This document shows positions 53,163-61,935 of a stretch of DNA of 64,000 nucleotides, in pieces. The position numbers and the translations under genes are program-made. The notes below the pieces were generated by a model that was given only the letters and a program-made list of their open reading frames with translations, searched no databases and was not told the origin of the DNA. Within the stretch, counting starts at the first letter, position 1. Each line of letters opens with the position of its first letter. The DNA comes from Paenactinomyces guangxiensis (GTDB lineage: Bacteria > Bacillota > Bacilli > Thermoactinomycetales > Thermoactinomycetaceae), in NCBI RefSeq assembly GCF_016055185.1, contig NZ_JAECVR010000009.1, positions 62,001-126,000 on the forward strand, written 5' to 3'.

Positions 53163-54055
53163 TTCTTTTTGGCGATAGACCCAAAGATTTGCCGTTCTAA
53201 CGCACGTCCGGTCGGGGTAGCAGCAAGACCGCCGAGAGCCGTTTCTTTGAGAGCTGCTGGCATGCTTTGTCCAATCTTGTACATCGCCTCGATCACTTCA
53301 TCGGTGGGGATAACACTTTTCACTCCTGCCATGGCCATATCGGCCGCCACCATGGCAATGGCCGCTCCCATGGCATTTCGCTTTACACAGGGGGCTTCCA
53401 CAAGCCCGGCAACCGGATCACAAACCAGACCCAACATATTTTTCAAAGCGATCGCCACCGCTTCGGCAGACATCGAAGGAGTCCCTCCGGCCATTTCCAC
53501 CACTGCTGCAGCGGCCATTGCTGTCGCTGATCCCACCTCTGCCTGGCAGCCGCCTGCCGCTCCGGAAATACAGGCGTTATTGGCAATGGTAAATCCAATC
53601 GCCCCGGCAACAAACAGAGCACGAATCATCGTTTCCCGATCGGAATTCAGTTTTTCGGCAGCCGTAAAAATGGTTCCCGGCAAAATTCCACAGGCTCCTG
53701 CGGTTGGAGTAGCAACAATGGTTCCCATCGCGGCATTAACTTCTGAAGTGGCAGTCGCCCGTGAAACCGCATCCAAAATGGTGGGACCGGATAAAAGCAC
53801 GGGAGCGTTTTTCTTATATTCCTGAATCTTCCTGGCATCCCCTCCGGTCAAACCGCTATGGGACCGGATGTCTTCAGTCAGCCCGCGCTGAATCGCTTGC
53901 TCCATCACATCGAGATTGCGCCCCATCTCGGCAAATATCTCTTCCCTGGGACGATTCATTACTTCTGCTTCGTGTAAAATCATCACCTCAGAAATTTTCA
54001 GTTTCTCTGTTTCCGCAACTTCAACTAACTCGGCAACCGTACGAAACTTCATCAC
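53159..54055 (-). CDS. sdaAA: L-serine dehydratase, iron-sulfur-dependent, alpha subunit
   Basis: Catalytic subunit (298 residues) of the two-subunit serine dehydratase that turns serine into pyruvate and ammonia. 4Fe-4S ligand Cys residues are in NNACISGAAGGCQAEVG and GLVCDPVAGLVEAPC. It follows sdaAB by 63 bases; both subunits are needed for activity. Coupled to recG downstream. Confidence 0.96.
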   Translation of the reverse strand: MMKFRTVAELVEVAETEKLKISEVMILHEAEVMNRPREEIFAEMGRNLDVMEQAIQRGLTEDIRSHSGLTGGDARKIQEYKKNAPVLLSGPTILDAVSRATATSEVNAAMGTIVATPTAGACGILPGTIFTAAEKLNSDRETMIRALFVAGAIGFTIANNACISGAAGGCQAEVGSATAMAAAAVVEMAGGTPSMSAEAVAIALKNMLGLVCDPVAGLVEAPCVKRNAMGAAIAMVAADMAMAGVKSVIPTDEVIEAMYKIGQSMPAALKETALGGLAATPTGRALERQIFGSIAKKK

Positions 54056-54118
54056 AAATATACTCCTTTTCCATAGAAACCGCCGCCTAAAAACGATTAG
54101 GCGGCCGATTCTGGATGG

Positions 54119-54778
54119 TTATGAAAGAACGGTAACGGCATGTATTCCTGACAGGTTTCGGATTTCCTCCTGCACATCAGGCTCGACAGGCTGATCGGTT
54201 TCAATTGACATCAACGCCTGAGAACCTTTTTCCTTCCGCGAAACCTGCATAAAACCAATATTGATTTGGTGTATAGCCAAAACGGTAGCTACACGTGCGA
54301 CAGCACCGTACTGATCATGGTGTAAAACGAGTAAGACAGGGTCATTTCCGGATAATTTCAGCTCAAAACCATTTAATTCAACAATTTCCATTTTCCCGCC
54401 GCCGATGGAAACGCCGACCACTTCCAGGCTTCCTTCTTCATCTTCAAGGCGAAGGCGGGCGGTGTTCGGATGATCTACCAGTTCTTCCGATTCACGGAAG
54501 GTAATTTCCACTCCCTCCTGGCGCGCGATATCGAGCGCATTGACAATCCGCTTGTCAAAGGTATCAAAGTCCAGGAGACCTCCGGCAAGAGCAATGTCTG
54601 TCCCGTGGCCCCGGTATGTTTTGGCAAACGAACCATAAAGGGTAATGGTGACCCGTTTGGGTCTGCGCCCAAAAATTTTCCTCGCGGCCCGGCCGATCCT
54701 TGCAGCACCGGCCGTATGGGAACTGGAAGGCCCGATCATTACAGGACCAATTATATCAAAAACGGTACGATACTTCAT
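54119..54778 (-). CDS. sdaAB: L-serine dehydratase, beta subunit
   Basis: Non-catalytic subunit of about 219 residues. MKYRTVFDIIGPVMIGPSSS followed by HTAGAARIGRAARKIFG matches Bacillus SdaAB. A C-terminal ACT domain (LVLHHDQYGAVARVATVLAI) suggests amino-acid control. The ATG at 54778 has AGGTGG upstream; GTG 54787 overlaps that site. Confidence 0.95.
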   Translation of the reverse strand: MKYRTVFDIIGPVMIGPSSSHTAGAARIGRAARKIFGRRPKRVTITLYGSFAKTYRGHGTDIALAGGLLDFDTFDKRIVNALDIARQEGVEITFRESEELVDHPNTARLRLEDEEGSLEVVGVSIGGGKMEIVELNGFELKLSGNDPVLLVLHHDQYGAVARVATVLAIHQINIGFMQVSRKEKGSQALMSIETDQPVEPDVQEEIRNLSGIHAVTVLS

Positions 54779-54809
54779 AAGTGCCACCTGCCTGACGATC
54801 TTTTGCCCA

Positions 54810-55676
54810 TCACAGCTCCAGGGGGACTACGAGGCAGCCGATCGTTCCGGGTCCTGCGTGGGTGCCGACGATCGGCCCGATTTCAACGATAAGCCCCTCT
54901 TTCACATCATAGATGGATTTCACTCTCTCCAGCCATTCTTCCGCCTGCTCCCTTCGGTCTGCATGCAAAATGGCCGCCGAAACGGGTCCTGCCGGAACTT
55001 TTTCCTGAAGCAATTCAAATACTCTGCTCACCGCTTTATTTTTGCCGCGGGCCTTGTCGATCGGATAAACTTCACCCTCATCATTAAGTGAAATGATCGG
55101 CTTAATATTGAGCAGAGAGCCTACCAGTGCCGCAGCTTTGCCAATCCGTCCGCCCTTTTGCAGGTATTCGAGGGTGTCGACAAGGGCTGCCAGTCCTTCA
55201 GTCCGGCGCACCTTCTCAGCAAGAGAAACCAGCTCTTCCAGACTTTTTCCCTCTTTTGCCGCACGGGCAACAGCTACGACAATGATCCCGGCTGCATATG
55301 TAACCGTTTTGGAATCAAAGGTGATGATTTTGACGTCTGGATTTTCTTCTTCAATCATCGCTTTCGCCAGCATGGCCGATTGATATGTACCACTCAATGC
55401 CGATGACAGATGAATGGAAAAAATCTCGGTGGCTCCCTCTTGAATCGCTTCCCGATAGGCTTCTGCAAAATCGAGGGGAGACGGTTGAGATGTTGTCGGC
55501 AACTCCTGAACGACACCCATTTTTTGGTAAAATTCTGAAGGGCTCAAGGTTACTCTATCCAGATAAGATTCCCCGTCAATATGCACTTTGAGCGGCACTA
55601 CAGAGATATTTAACTCTTCGGTCAGTTCCCTGGGGATATCTGAAGTACTGTCTGTAAAAATCTTTACATTCGCCAA
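54810..55676 (-). CDS. DegV/FakB family fatty acid-binding protein
   Basis: A 288-residue DegV-fold protein, presenting fatty acids to the FakA kinase. FTDSTSDIPRELTEELNI at the start with the fatty-acid carboxylate-binding Ser/Thr, LSSALSGTYQSAMLA and the closing GPIVGTHAGPGTIG are signature parts. It follows fakA by 18 bases, so the pair probably works together. The start is TTG at 55676 with AAAGGAGGTG upstream. Confidence 0.93.
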   Translation of the reverse strand: MANVKIFTDSTSDIPRELTEELNISVVPLKVHIDGESYLDRVTLSPSEFYQKMGVVQELPTTSQPSPLDFAEAYREAIQEGATEIFSIHLSSALSGTYQSAMLAKAMIEEENPDVKIITFDSKTVTYAAGIIVVAVARAAKEGKSLEELVSLAEKVRRTEGLAALVDTLEYLQKGGRIGKAAALVGSLLNIKPIISLNDEGEVYPIDKARGKNKAVSRVFELLQEKVPAGPVSAAILHADRREQAEEWLERVKSIYDVKEGLIVEIGPIVGTHAGPGTIGCLVVPLEL

Positions 55677-55694
55677 TCAAAACACCTCCTTTGG

Positions 55695-57398
55695 TTATTC
55701 GACGGAGAATAAGAAATAATAGAGGGGCTGCCCTCCGTCATGCACTTCCAACTCGGTATCTGGATATTTGTTCTCGATAAAATCACTTACTTCCTTTACC
55801 TGGGCTTCAGTAACATCTTTTCCGCAGATCACAGTCACCACATCGGCTCCGTCACCCAGCATTGTTTCCAACAGCCCGCAAGCTGTTTCGATCATATCAC
55901 GCCCGACTTTCTCAATCTTCCCTTCGCGGATGCCCAGAAAATCCCCTTCTTTAATCTCCATGCCATTCATATTGGAATCTCGGATGGCATAGGTGAGTTC
56001 ACCTGATTGTACATGGCTATATGCTTCAATCATCTTCTGCTTATTGCTTTCCGGAGTTTCCTCGGGAGAGAAAGCGAGAAGGGCAGCCAGCCCCTGTGGA
56101 ACCGTCCGGGTCGGGAGTACCGTAATCGGGGTATTCAGAACTTCGCTCACTTGCTCAGCAGTTAAGATAATATTTTTATTATTGGGTAACACCAGTATAT
56201 GTTCGGCAGAAATTTGCTCAATCGCTTTAACAATATCCTCGGTACTGGGATTCATGGTTTGGCCGCCTTCAATGACCACATCCACACCCAGACTGCGGAA
56301 GATATTGGCGATTCCTTCTCCTGCCGCTACAGCGACAACCCCGTATTTCTTATCCGGTTTCCCTGTTTCCTCTTCCTCTTCAGCGCCCTGAACCGGACGG
56401 ACGGTTGTTTTTCCTTCGGTCACATGTTCATACTGTTCACGCATGTTATCTATTTTGATACGCGTTAAATCACCATATGCCATGGCAAAATTAAGCGCAT
56501 CCCCGGGATATTCCGCATGGATATGTACTTTGACTAATTCATCGTCGGCAACCACTAACAATGAATCCCCAAAACGCCCCATCTCACGGCGAAACTGATT
56601 CTCATCAAATTCCTTCGTTTTGCGGCGATCCGTCTTCAACTGAACAATAAACTCCGTACAATAGCCATGCTCGATCTGGGAGGGGTCCAGTTTGGCCTGT
56701 GCGTTTTGCTCATGTGCCATTGAGGCGATGGAATCCAAATCGGGGAGATCGGCGGCCAAATCTTCCTCCACCGCCACATCGCCCTTTAACACGGATAACA
56801 TACCTTCATAGATAAAAACAAGCCCCTGCCCTCCTGCGTCAACCACTCCTGTCTGTTTCAGCACGGGCAGTTTTTCCGGAGTGCGGGCAAGAGACCGGCG
56901 CGCTTCGTTGACAACGGCCTCCATGACATCAACCGGATCTTCCTGGCCCCAGGAGCGCTTCATCCCCGCCTCTGCCGCTTCGCGGGAAACGGTAAGAATG
57001 GTGCCTTCTACCGGCTTAATGACCGCTTTGTATGCCGTCTCTACTCCACGCTGGAAAGCGTCCGACAGCTGCCGGGGATTAATCACCGACTTATCTGAAA
57101 CCGCCTTGGCAAAGCCGCGGAACAGCTGGGATAAAATCACGCCCGAGTTTCCACGCGCACCCATCAACAAGCCTTTTGAAAGCGCTTCCGCCAGTTTTCC
57201 CACTGTTTTCGTTTCTCTTACTTTTTCCATTTCCTTGACACCTGAGGTCAAGGTTAAATTCATATTGGTTCCGGTATCTCCATCCGGAACAGGAAACACA
57301 TTTAAAGCATTCACCGTCTCCACATGCTTATCCAGGTTTTTGGCTCCCGCACGCATCATTTGTAAAAACAGAGCTGCATCGATTTGTTGCTGTGCCAA
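55695..57398 (-). CDS. fakA: Fatty acid kinase FakA (YloV, DAK2-domain protein)
   Basis: A 567-residue kinase that phosphorylates fatty acids bound to FakB proteins. N-terminal Dhal-type ATP-binding domain with NALNVFPVPDGDTGTNMNLT and GARGNSGVILSQLFRGF; the middle and C-terminal DegV-like domain (HILVLPNNKNIILTAEQVSE) complete it. The start is TTG at 57398 with GGAGG 7 bases upstream. The TTG starts of fakA and its partner may limit their expression. It follows the Asp23 gene by 12 bases. Confidence 0.94.
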   Translation of the reverse strand: MAQQQIDAALFLQMMRAGAKNLDKHVETVNALNVFPVPDGDTGTNMNLTLTSGVKEMEKVRETKTVGKLAEALSKGLLMGARGNSGVILSQLFRGFAKAVSDKSVINPRQLSDAFQRGVETAYKAVIKPVEGTILTVSREAAEAGMKRSWGQEDPVDVMEAVVNEARRSLARTPEKLPVLKQTGVVDAGGQGLVFIYEGMLSVLKGDVAVEEDLAADLPDLDSIASMAHEQNAQAKLDPSQIEHGYCTEFIVQLKTDRRKTKEFDENQFRREMGRFGDSLLVVADDELVKVHIHAEYPGDALNFAMAYGDLTRIKIDNMREQYEHVTEGKTTVRPVQGAEEEEETGKPDKKYGVVAVAAGEGIANIFRSLGVDVVIEGGQTMNPSTEDIVKAIEQISAEHILVLPNNKNIILTAEQVSEVLNTPITVLPTRTVPQGLAALLAFSPEETPESNKQKMIEAYSHVQSGELTYAIRDSNMNGMEIKEGDFLGIREGKIEKVGRDMIETACGLLETMLGDGADVVTVICGKDVTEAQVKEVSDFIENKYPDTELEVHDGGQPLYYFLFSVE

Positions 57399-57410
57399 CA
57401 GTGTTCCTCC

Positions 57411-57776
57411 TTACTCTTCGTTGACCAGTCGAACACCTTGTACAAAGATGTTCACATGGTTTACTTTCAACCCAATCATCTGCTCCAATGTATACTTCAC
57501 TTTGGATTGAACGTTATGGGCTACTTCAGATATCTTGGTTCCATAACCGACAATAATGTACATATCAATAATAACTTCGCCCTCTTCAGTTCTCACTTCA
57601 ATGCCTTTGCTCAAATTTTCTCGTCCCAGCAGTTCTGTGATTCCGTCTTTGAGCTGGCTGCGTGAAGCCATTCCGACCAGGCCATAGCAATCAAGGGCTG
57701 CAACTCCGGCGACCGTAGCGATCACTTCGTTTGCCACTTCGATTTGACCTAAGTTTGTTGATACTTCTAAACTCAT
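57411..57776 (-). CDS. Asp23/Gls24 family protein (YloU type)
   Basis: A 121-residue Asp23 family protein associated with the cell envelope. The segments GQIEVANEVIATVAGVAALDC, YGLVGMASRSQLKDGITELL and VIIDMYIIVGYGTKISEVA are those of the family. The start at 57776 has GGAGG upstream; 30 further codons in frame are spurious. It is first gene of asp23-fakA-fakB; a TACAAT box near 57827 may be its promoter. Confidence 0.93.
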   Translation of the reverse strand: MSLEVSTNLGQIEVANEVIATVAGVAALDCYGLVGMASRSQLKDGITELLGRENLSKGIEVRTEEGEVIIDMYIIVGYGTKISEVAHNVQSKVKYTLEQMIGLKVNHVNIFVQGVRLVNEE

Positions 57777-57891
57777 GTGTATTCCTCCCTGAAATAGAGG
57801 TTTCTTAAGGCTGTCAGCTAGGACAATTGTACAATAACGACAGCAAGAAGGAAAGCATATCAACAATCATCTTACTTGACGTTTCTTCTCC

Positions 57892-57920
57892 TTGCAAGGT
57901 TGAAAAAGGTGTGCTAAAAT
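57892..57920 (+). promoter_or_regulatory. Sigma-A promoter of rpmB
   Basis: TTGCAA (57892-57897) and TAAAAT (57915-57920) are exactly 17 bases apart, giving a leader of about 225 bases before rpmB. I did not find a defined riboswitch in that leader. Confidence 0.6.
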
Positions 57921-58151
57921 GTGCAGGTGTTTAGTTACCTTTGTTGCGTTGGAATGAAGAGTGATGGAACCTTTTGTCAAGTGCAACAAGGATAAAACAA
58001 TAAACGCACGGATCTGCGCTTGTGTCTTACACATCCCCACTGACAATTTTTCAGTTGATAAAATTTATACAGTGGTGACAACCGCCGTGCCTGTTGGAGT
58101 TAGAAAAGATGTACCTGTTTGTGACGGATGGAGATAGGAGGTGCGATGCAA

Positions 58152-58340
58152 ATGGCTCGTCGTTGCTTTATTACCGGCAAAGAAGGACGTACTGGAAACA
58201 AAGTTAGCCACTCCAACCGCAAGACCAGAAAAAAATGGGGCGCTAACGTGCAAAAAGTGCGTATCCTCGTTGACGGAAAACCAAAACGTGTTTATGTGAG
58301 CACTCGTGCTCTTAAATCCGGCAAAGTGACCCGCGTATAA
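58152..58340 (+). CDS. rpmB: 50S ribosomal protein L28
   Basis: L28 of 62 residues. [20 protein letters not shown], then [20 protein letters not shown] and [14 protein letters not shown] are typical. Only a single Cys is present, so this is the zinc-free form. The start at 58152 follows AGGAGGTGCG at suitable distance; eight codons upstream in frame are not part of it. As in Bacillus it faces the opposite way from spoVM and asp23. Confidence 0.97.
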   Translation: MARRCFITGKEGRTGNKVSHSNRKTRKKWGANVQKVRILVDGKPKRVYVSTRALKSGKVTRV

Positions 58341-58355
58341 CAAACGGAAACTTTC

Positions 58356-58385
58356 AGGGCGGCCTAAAAGGTCGCCCTTACTTAT
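58356..58385 (+). terminator. Rho-independent terminator of rpmB
   Basis: AGGGCGGCCT (58356-58365) pairs with AGGTCGCCCT (58369-58378) with one mismatch, followed by TTACTTATTT. Confidence 0.8.
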
Positions 58386-58805
58386 TTCCGTTCGCAGCAT
58401 AAATGGAGGTTTTTAGCCGGCTGACTAACATACCGGGGCATTGTCAACTCCCGTACAATTCAAATAAGCCCCGCCCCCTGGACCAACACTCTTTTTCCTG
58501 CTTTTTAGGTTACATTGTATACGTCTAAAATAGATTCCATTATTTCTCCTCCCCTGTACAAAGATTAGAAGGAGATGAGAAACAGTCAGATAAAATGTAG
58601 AAATAAGTAGACAAAAGGATTTCATGGTCTCAGGAAAAGGAAAAATCATCTTCTTGATCGAACGTATGATCGAGGATGTGAATGGATACCCCTAACATTT
58701 AAAACAGAAATTCACCCCGGGAGTTGAAATCGACCTGGGAGAAAAATAAAATCTCAGCTTGATCACTTCATCAGAAACTTTGCAGCTTTGCACCGTTTCT
58801 GTCAG
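58386..58805. other. Gap with possible decayed small ORF
   Basis: No established gene. On the plus strand a peptide from ATG 58622 (AAAAGGA upstream) reads 23 codons to a TAA, and the same frame then continues with protein-like sequence ending FTPGVEIDLGEK before a second stop. This may be a small gene broken by one stop codon or chance. A 74-codon minus frame (58425-58649) has no support. Confidence 0.3.
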
Positions 58806-58806
58806 C

Positions 58807-58848
58807 ACAAAAAAACGAGCCGAATCTGATCGTTCAACTCGTTTTTGC
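58807..58848 (-). terminator. Terminator of spoVM
   Basis: AAAAACGAG (58812-58820 region) pairs with CTCGTTTTT (58838-58846), and GAA/TTC extends inside. On the minus strand it is followed by a T-run, 13 bases past the spoVM stop. Confidence 0.82.
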
Positions 58849-58859
58849 CCCGGTCCGGG

Positions 58860-58940
58860 TCAGTCTTTTTTTAGTACACCTAATATCGCTTTAACCATCC
58901 CACCGAGGAATTTCGGAAGCTTGATGGTATAAAATTTCAC
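58860..58940 (-). CDS. spoVM: Stage V sporulation protein M
   Basis: A 26-residue amphipathic peptide that recognises the convex forespore membrane and anchors SpoIVA, needed for coat and cortex assembly. Translation from the GTG at 58940 gives MKFYTIKLPKFLGGMVKAIL followed by GVLKKD, nearly the same as Bacillus SpoVM and of identical length. AAGGGGTG lies 8 bases upstream of the GTG. It is located between thiN and rpmB as in Bacillus and is closed by its own terminator. A gene this short is easily missed by automatic annotation. Confidence 0.96.
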   Translation of the reverse strand: MKFYTIKLPKFLGGMVKAILGVLKKD

Positions 58941-59098
58941 ACCGGTTCACCCCTTACCCCAGTTGGTCATCAATGTTCCACGGCCAGCTACCGCATCAGC
59001 CTCTTCACTTATTTATATTCTATAGACTTCAATGTGTACCTAGAACAGCGGATCAAATTTCCGCGAAAGGGTGAGGTTTGGGGTGAAGATTTTCACTG

Positions 59099-59749
59099 TT
59101 AATCTCTGCTTTCCACCAGCAGGCATTTCCCTCTTTCAAACGTCAATGTCGCTTTTTCTTCACTCAGTTCGTTGCTGATCCCCCGCGTCAATCCCCGATA
59201 CAATGATTCTTTATTTAAAGGGTATAAAAAACCCCTGGTTGTAATTCCCTCCACACATTCTGTCACCGGAATCAGTGAAACAAAGGAAAAGTTTTCTTTG
59301 ACGAATAAAACTTCTGCCGGTCCAGTGACAAGGCGAATCCGATTGCAGCGGTGATACAGGCATCCCCGGACTCCCTGTTGCTCCATCCACTCAAGCAAAC
59401 CGACATTAGCCAGGGTATGATCGAAGCGAGAGCCTCCCAGTGCTCCTAAAATAATGATTTCATCAGGTTTTTTCTTAATCGCTTCTCTGACAGCATACTG
59501 GGTATCTGTCTCCGCTTTTGCGGCTGGCAACCGTTTAATGAGTATTCCCTGCCGGGCCAGTTCCGCCACAAAACTTTCGCCGGCTGTATCAAAATCCCCG
59601 ACCGCCAAATGAGGGACGATCCCCGCTTGCCAACATTTTACCGCTCCCCCGTCCGCAGCGATAATCCAGTCCCGCTCCCGATGCAGCAGTGAGAAATCGC
59701 TGTTATCCACATCCCCGCCTGCAACTACAAAAACTCTGCGCTTGGACAT
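59099..59749 (-). CDS. thiN: Thiamine pyrophosphokinase
   Basis: Converts thiamine to thiamine diphosphate with ATP; 216 residues. Signature parts are IAADGGAVKCWQAG, HLAVGDFDTAG (Asp metal site), AETDTQYAV and GALGGSRFDHTLANVGLLE. It follows the ThiT-like transporter by 16 bases, so uptake and activation of thiamine are encoded together. Confidence 0.95.
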   Translation of the reverse strand: MSKRRVFVVAGGDVDNSDFSLLHRERDWIIAADGGAVKCWQAGIVPHLAVGDFDTAGESFVAELARQGILIKRLPAAKAETDTQYAVREAIKKKPDEIIILGALGGSRFDHTLANVGLLEWMEQQGVRGCLYHRCNRIRLVTGPAEVLFVKENFSFVSLIPVTECVEGITTRGFLYPLNKESLYRGLTRGISNELSEEKATLTFERGKCLLVESRD

Positions 59750-59765
59750 ATTTCTTTCCGGATTC

Positions 59766-60317
59766 TTAACGCTGTCTGAATACCAGTTGGGGGGCGGTAT
59801 AGATCATTAACATCATGGCGAGGAAAGAGAGCAAAACTCCCGGCAAAATATATGTGATATTATACACAAATGAGTACATATAGACGGACTGCCCTTTCGG
59901 CGCGTACTCAGCAAAAAAGATGACACCGGAAAGGAAATGGGTGAGCAAACGAAAAGCCCCTGCCAGCAAAAGACCGGAACCGGCAATGACCAGTTTTGTT
60001 TTGCGGCTCTGGTTCTCTTTCAGACCAAACCAGCCCGCCAATCCCAGTACAGCAAAGGCGGCCGGATAGTCCAAAATCGCCTGTACAGGATGAACCACAT
60101 AACCGCCAAACATCATTAACAGAATACCTGTCAAAAGTCCGCCTGTCACTCCGGCCATCCAGCCGCGGCGAAATGCCAGCACGGCGATTGGGATCATCAC
60201 CAGGGTGACGGAACCGCCTTGCGGCATTTTAAAAAGAGTCAATTTGTCAAGCACCACGGCAATTGCAGTCATAATGGCAATTTCCACCATCGTGATTAAT
60301 CGGCTGCTCTGGCTCAT
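59766..60317 (-). CDS. thiT: Energy-coupled thiamine transporter ThiT
   Basis: ECF-type substrate-binding membrane subunit of 183 residues with six membrane helices (for example VEIAIMTAIAVVLDKLTLF, GWMAGVTGGLLTGILLMMFG). The KMPQGGSVTLVMIPI segment is the ThiT signature. It requires the shared EcfAA'T module encoded elsewhere. In Bacillus the gene is yuaJ, located far from thiN; here it is inserted between rpe and thiN. I see no thiamine riboswitch upstream; the gap to rpe is 38 bases. Confidence 0.93.
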   Translation of the reverse strand: MSQSSRLITMVEIAIMTAIAVVLDKLTLFKMPQGGSVTLVMIPIAVLAFRRGWMAGVTGGLLTGILLMMFGGYVVHPVQAILDYPAAFAVLGLAGWFGLKENQSRKTKLVIAGSGLLLAGAFRLLTHFLSGVIFFAEYAPKGQSVYMYSFVYNITYILPGVLLSFLAMMLMIYTAPQLVFRQR

Positions 60318-60355
60318 ATTGCCTACATACCTCCTGCTGTAAATCTTAGATGCAA

Positions 60356-61009
60356 TCAGATCTTTTTCCGAAGGGAAAGCAGGGCCTCCTCCCGATTTTC
60401 CGCCCCAAAAACCGCCGAACCCGCGACCAGGACAGTGGCTCCGGAGCTTACCGCTTCAGGGGCCGTCTGCGAATTGATCCCCCCGTCAACTTCAATTTCG
60501 ACATCGGTTGCTCCCTGTGCCTGCAAGAGATCCCGCAGTTGCCGGATCTTATGTAAACAGTTTGGGATAAAGGATTGCCCGCCAAATCCGGGGTTCACCG
60601 TCATCACCAGGACAAGGTCCACATCGGATAGAACCGGCTCAATCGCGGATACCGGTGTCGCCGGGTTGATGACCACTCCGGCTCTGGCTCCCAGTTCTTT
60701 AATGTGATAAATGGTTCGATGCAGATGGGGACAGGCTTCCTGGTGAACGGAGATCAGATCTGCTCCGCTTTTGGCAAATGCCTCAATATAACGGTCCGGC
60801 TGCTCAATCATCAGATGCACATCAAGCGGCAAACGGGTATGGGGACGGATCGACTCCACGATCAGCGGACCAAGGGTAATGTTGGGAACAAAGTGGCCGT
60901 CCATTACATCGACATGAATCCAGTCAGCCCCCGCCCGTTCAACTTCGGCAATCTCCTCCCGCAGGCGGGAAAAGTCAGCTGACAGGATGGAGGGTGCGAT
61001 TTTCACCAA
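60356..61009 (-). CDS. rpe: Ribulose-phosphate 3-epimerase
   Basis: TIM-barrel epimerase of 217 residues interconverting ribulose-5-P and xylulose-5-P. APSILSADFSRLREEI, WIHVDVMDGHFVPNITLG (metal His/Asp), LVLVMTVNPGFGGQ and EVDGGINSQTAPEAV are visible. The start is GTG at 61009, just after the rsgA stop (TAA), with GGAGG 11 bases upstream. Confidence 0.96.
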   Translation of the reverse strand: MVKIAPSILSADFSRLREEIAEVERAGADWIHVDVMDGHFVPNITLGPLIVESIRPHTRLPLDVHLMIEQPDRYIEAFAKSGADLISVHQEACPHLHRTIYHIKELGARAGVVINPATPVSAIEPVLSDVDLVLVMTVNPGFGGQSFIPNCLHKIRQLRDLLQAQGATDVEIEVDGGINSQTAPEAVSSGATVLVAGSAVFGAENREEALLSLRKKI

Positions 61010-61011
61010 AG

Positions 61012-61899
61012 TTAATACCTCCTCTGCTGTTGTTTGATCTCATCCAGAAACTGCAAATAATTGTGATAGCGCTCCTGGTGAATCTCTTGCCGTTCCACTG
61101 CCTCCCGTACCTCGCAGCCCGGTTCGTTGCCATGCAGACAACCGCGAAATCGGCAACAGGCTGCATGCTCCGCAAACTCGGGAAAATAATCGCTCAGTTC
61201 CCCGGGTTCAAAGCCTTGAAAGCTGAGCTGGCTGAATCCGGGTGTATCTGCTACCTGACCCCCGCTGGGCAGGGGAAGCAGCTCAACCTGGCGGGTCGTA
61301 TGGCGGCCCCGCCCCAGCTTTTGGCTTACCGTTCCCGTTTGTAATTGATAACCGGGAAGCAACCGGTTTAAGAGCGATGACTTGCCCACCCCGGACTGTC
61401 CGGCCAATACGGAGACACGGCCGTTAAGATGTTCCTTCAGTTGATCCAGGCCTACTTGAGTGTGAATGCTGGTAGCAAGCACCGGATAACCTGCCGGTTC
61501 ATAAATGGCCCGGATCTGTTCCACCTCCCGGTCATCAGACACAAGATCGCGCTTGGTCAGACAGATCACAATTGTCAGCCCTTCCCGCTCACCGTGGACG
61601 AGAAAACGGTCAACCGGCATTTGCTGAAAGTCTGGTTCCCGCAGAGAACAAACAACCACCGCCTGTTCAACATTGGCGATGGGTGGTCGCAGGAGTTCAG
61701 TTTGACGGGGTTGAACGGAGGTCACCACGCCTTCGCCCAACCCCGTCATTTCAAATTCTACATTGTCGCCAACCAGCGGTGTCAGTTTTTTCTTTTTAAA
61801 CTTAAATACCCCGCGCGCCCGGCACTGAATCTCTTCTCCCTCAGGCGTGCGCACGTAGTAAAATCCGCTGATCGCTTTGACGATTTGCCCTGCCGGCAT
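61012..61899 (-). CDS. rsgA: Small ribosomal subunit biogenesis GTPase RsgA
   Basis: Circularly permuted GTPase of 295 residues, maturing the 30S subunit. N-terminal OB domain, then G4 (CLTKRDLV) preceding G1 (GQSGVGKSSLLNRL) and G3 (DTPGFSQLS). The C-terminal zinc site CCRFRGCLHGNEPGC is intact. GGAGG precedes the ATG. Bacillus name cpgA, a known PrkC substrate; prkC lies directly upstream. Confidence 0.96.
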   Translation of the reverse strand: MPAGQIVKAISGFYYVRTPEGEEIQCRARGVFKFKKKKLTPLVGDNVEFEMTGLGEGVVTSVQPRQTELLRPPIANVEQAVVVCSLREPDFQQMPVDRFLVHGEREGLTIVICLTKRDLVSDDREVEQIRAIYEPAGYPVLATSIHTQVGLDQLKEHLNGRVSVLAGQSGVGKSSLLNRLLPGYQLQTGTVSQKLGRGRHTTRQVELLPLPSGGQVADTPGFSQLSFQGFEPGELSDYFPEFAEHAACCRFRGCLHGNEPGCEVREAVERQEIHQERYHNYLQFLDEIKQQQRRY

Positions 61900-61935
61900 G
61901 ACAGACCTCCTTGAATGTAAATAGGACTCATTTGC

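Noticed and set aside
58425-58649. 74-codon minus frame between rpmB and spoVM
   Set aside because: It shows irregular composition and no ribosome site, and is unlikely to be coding.
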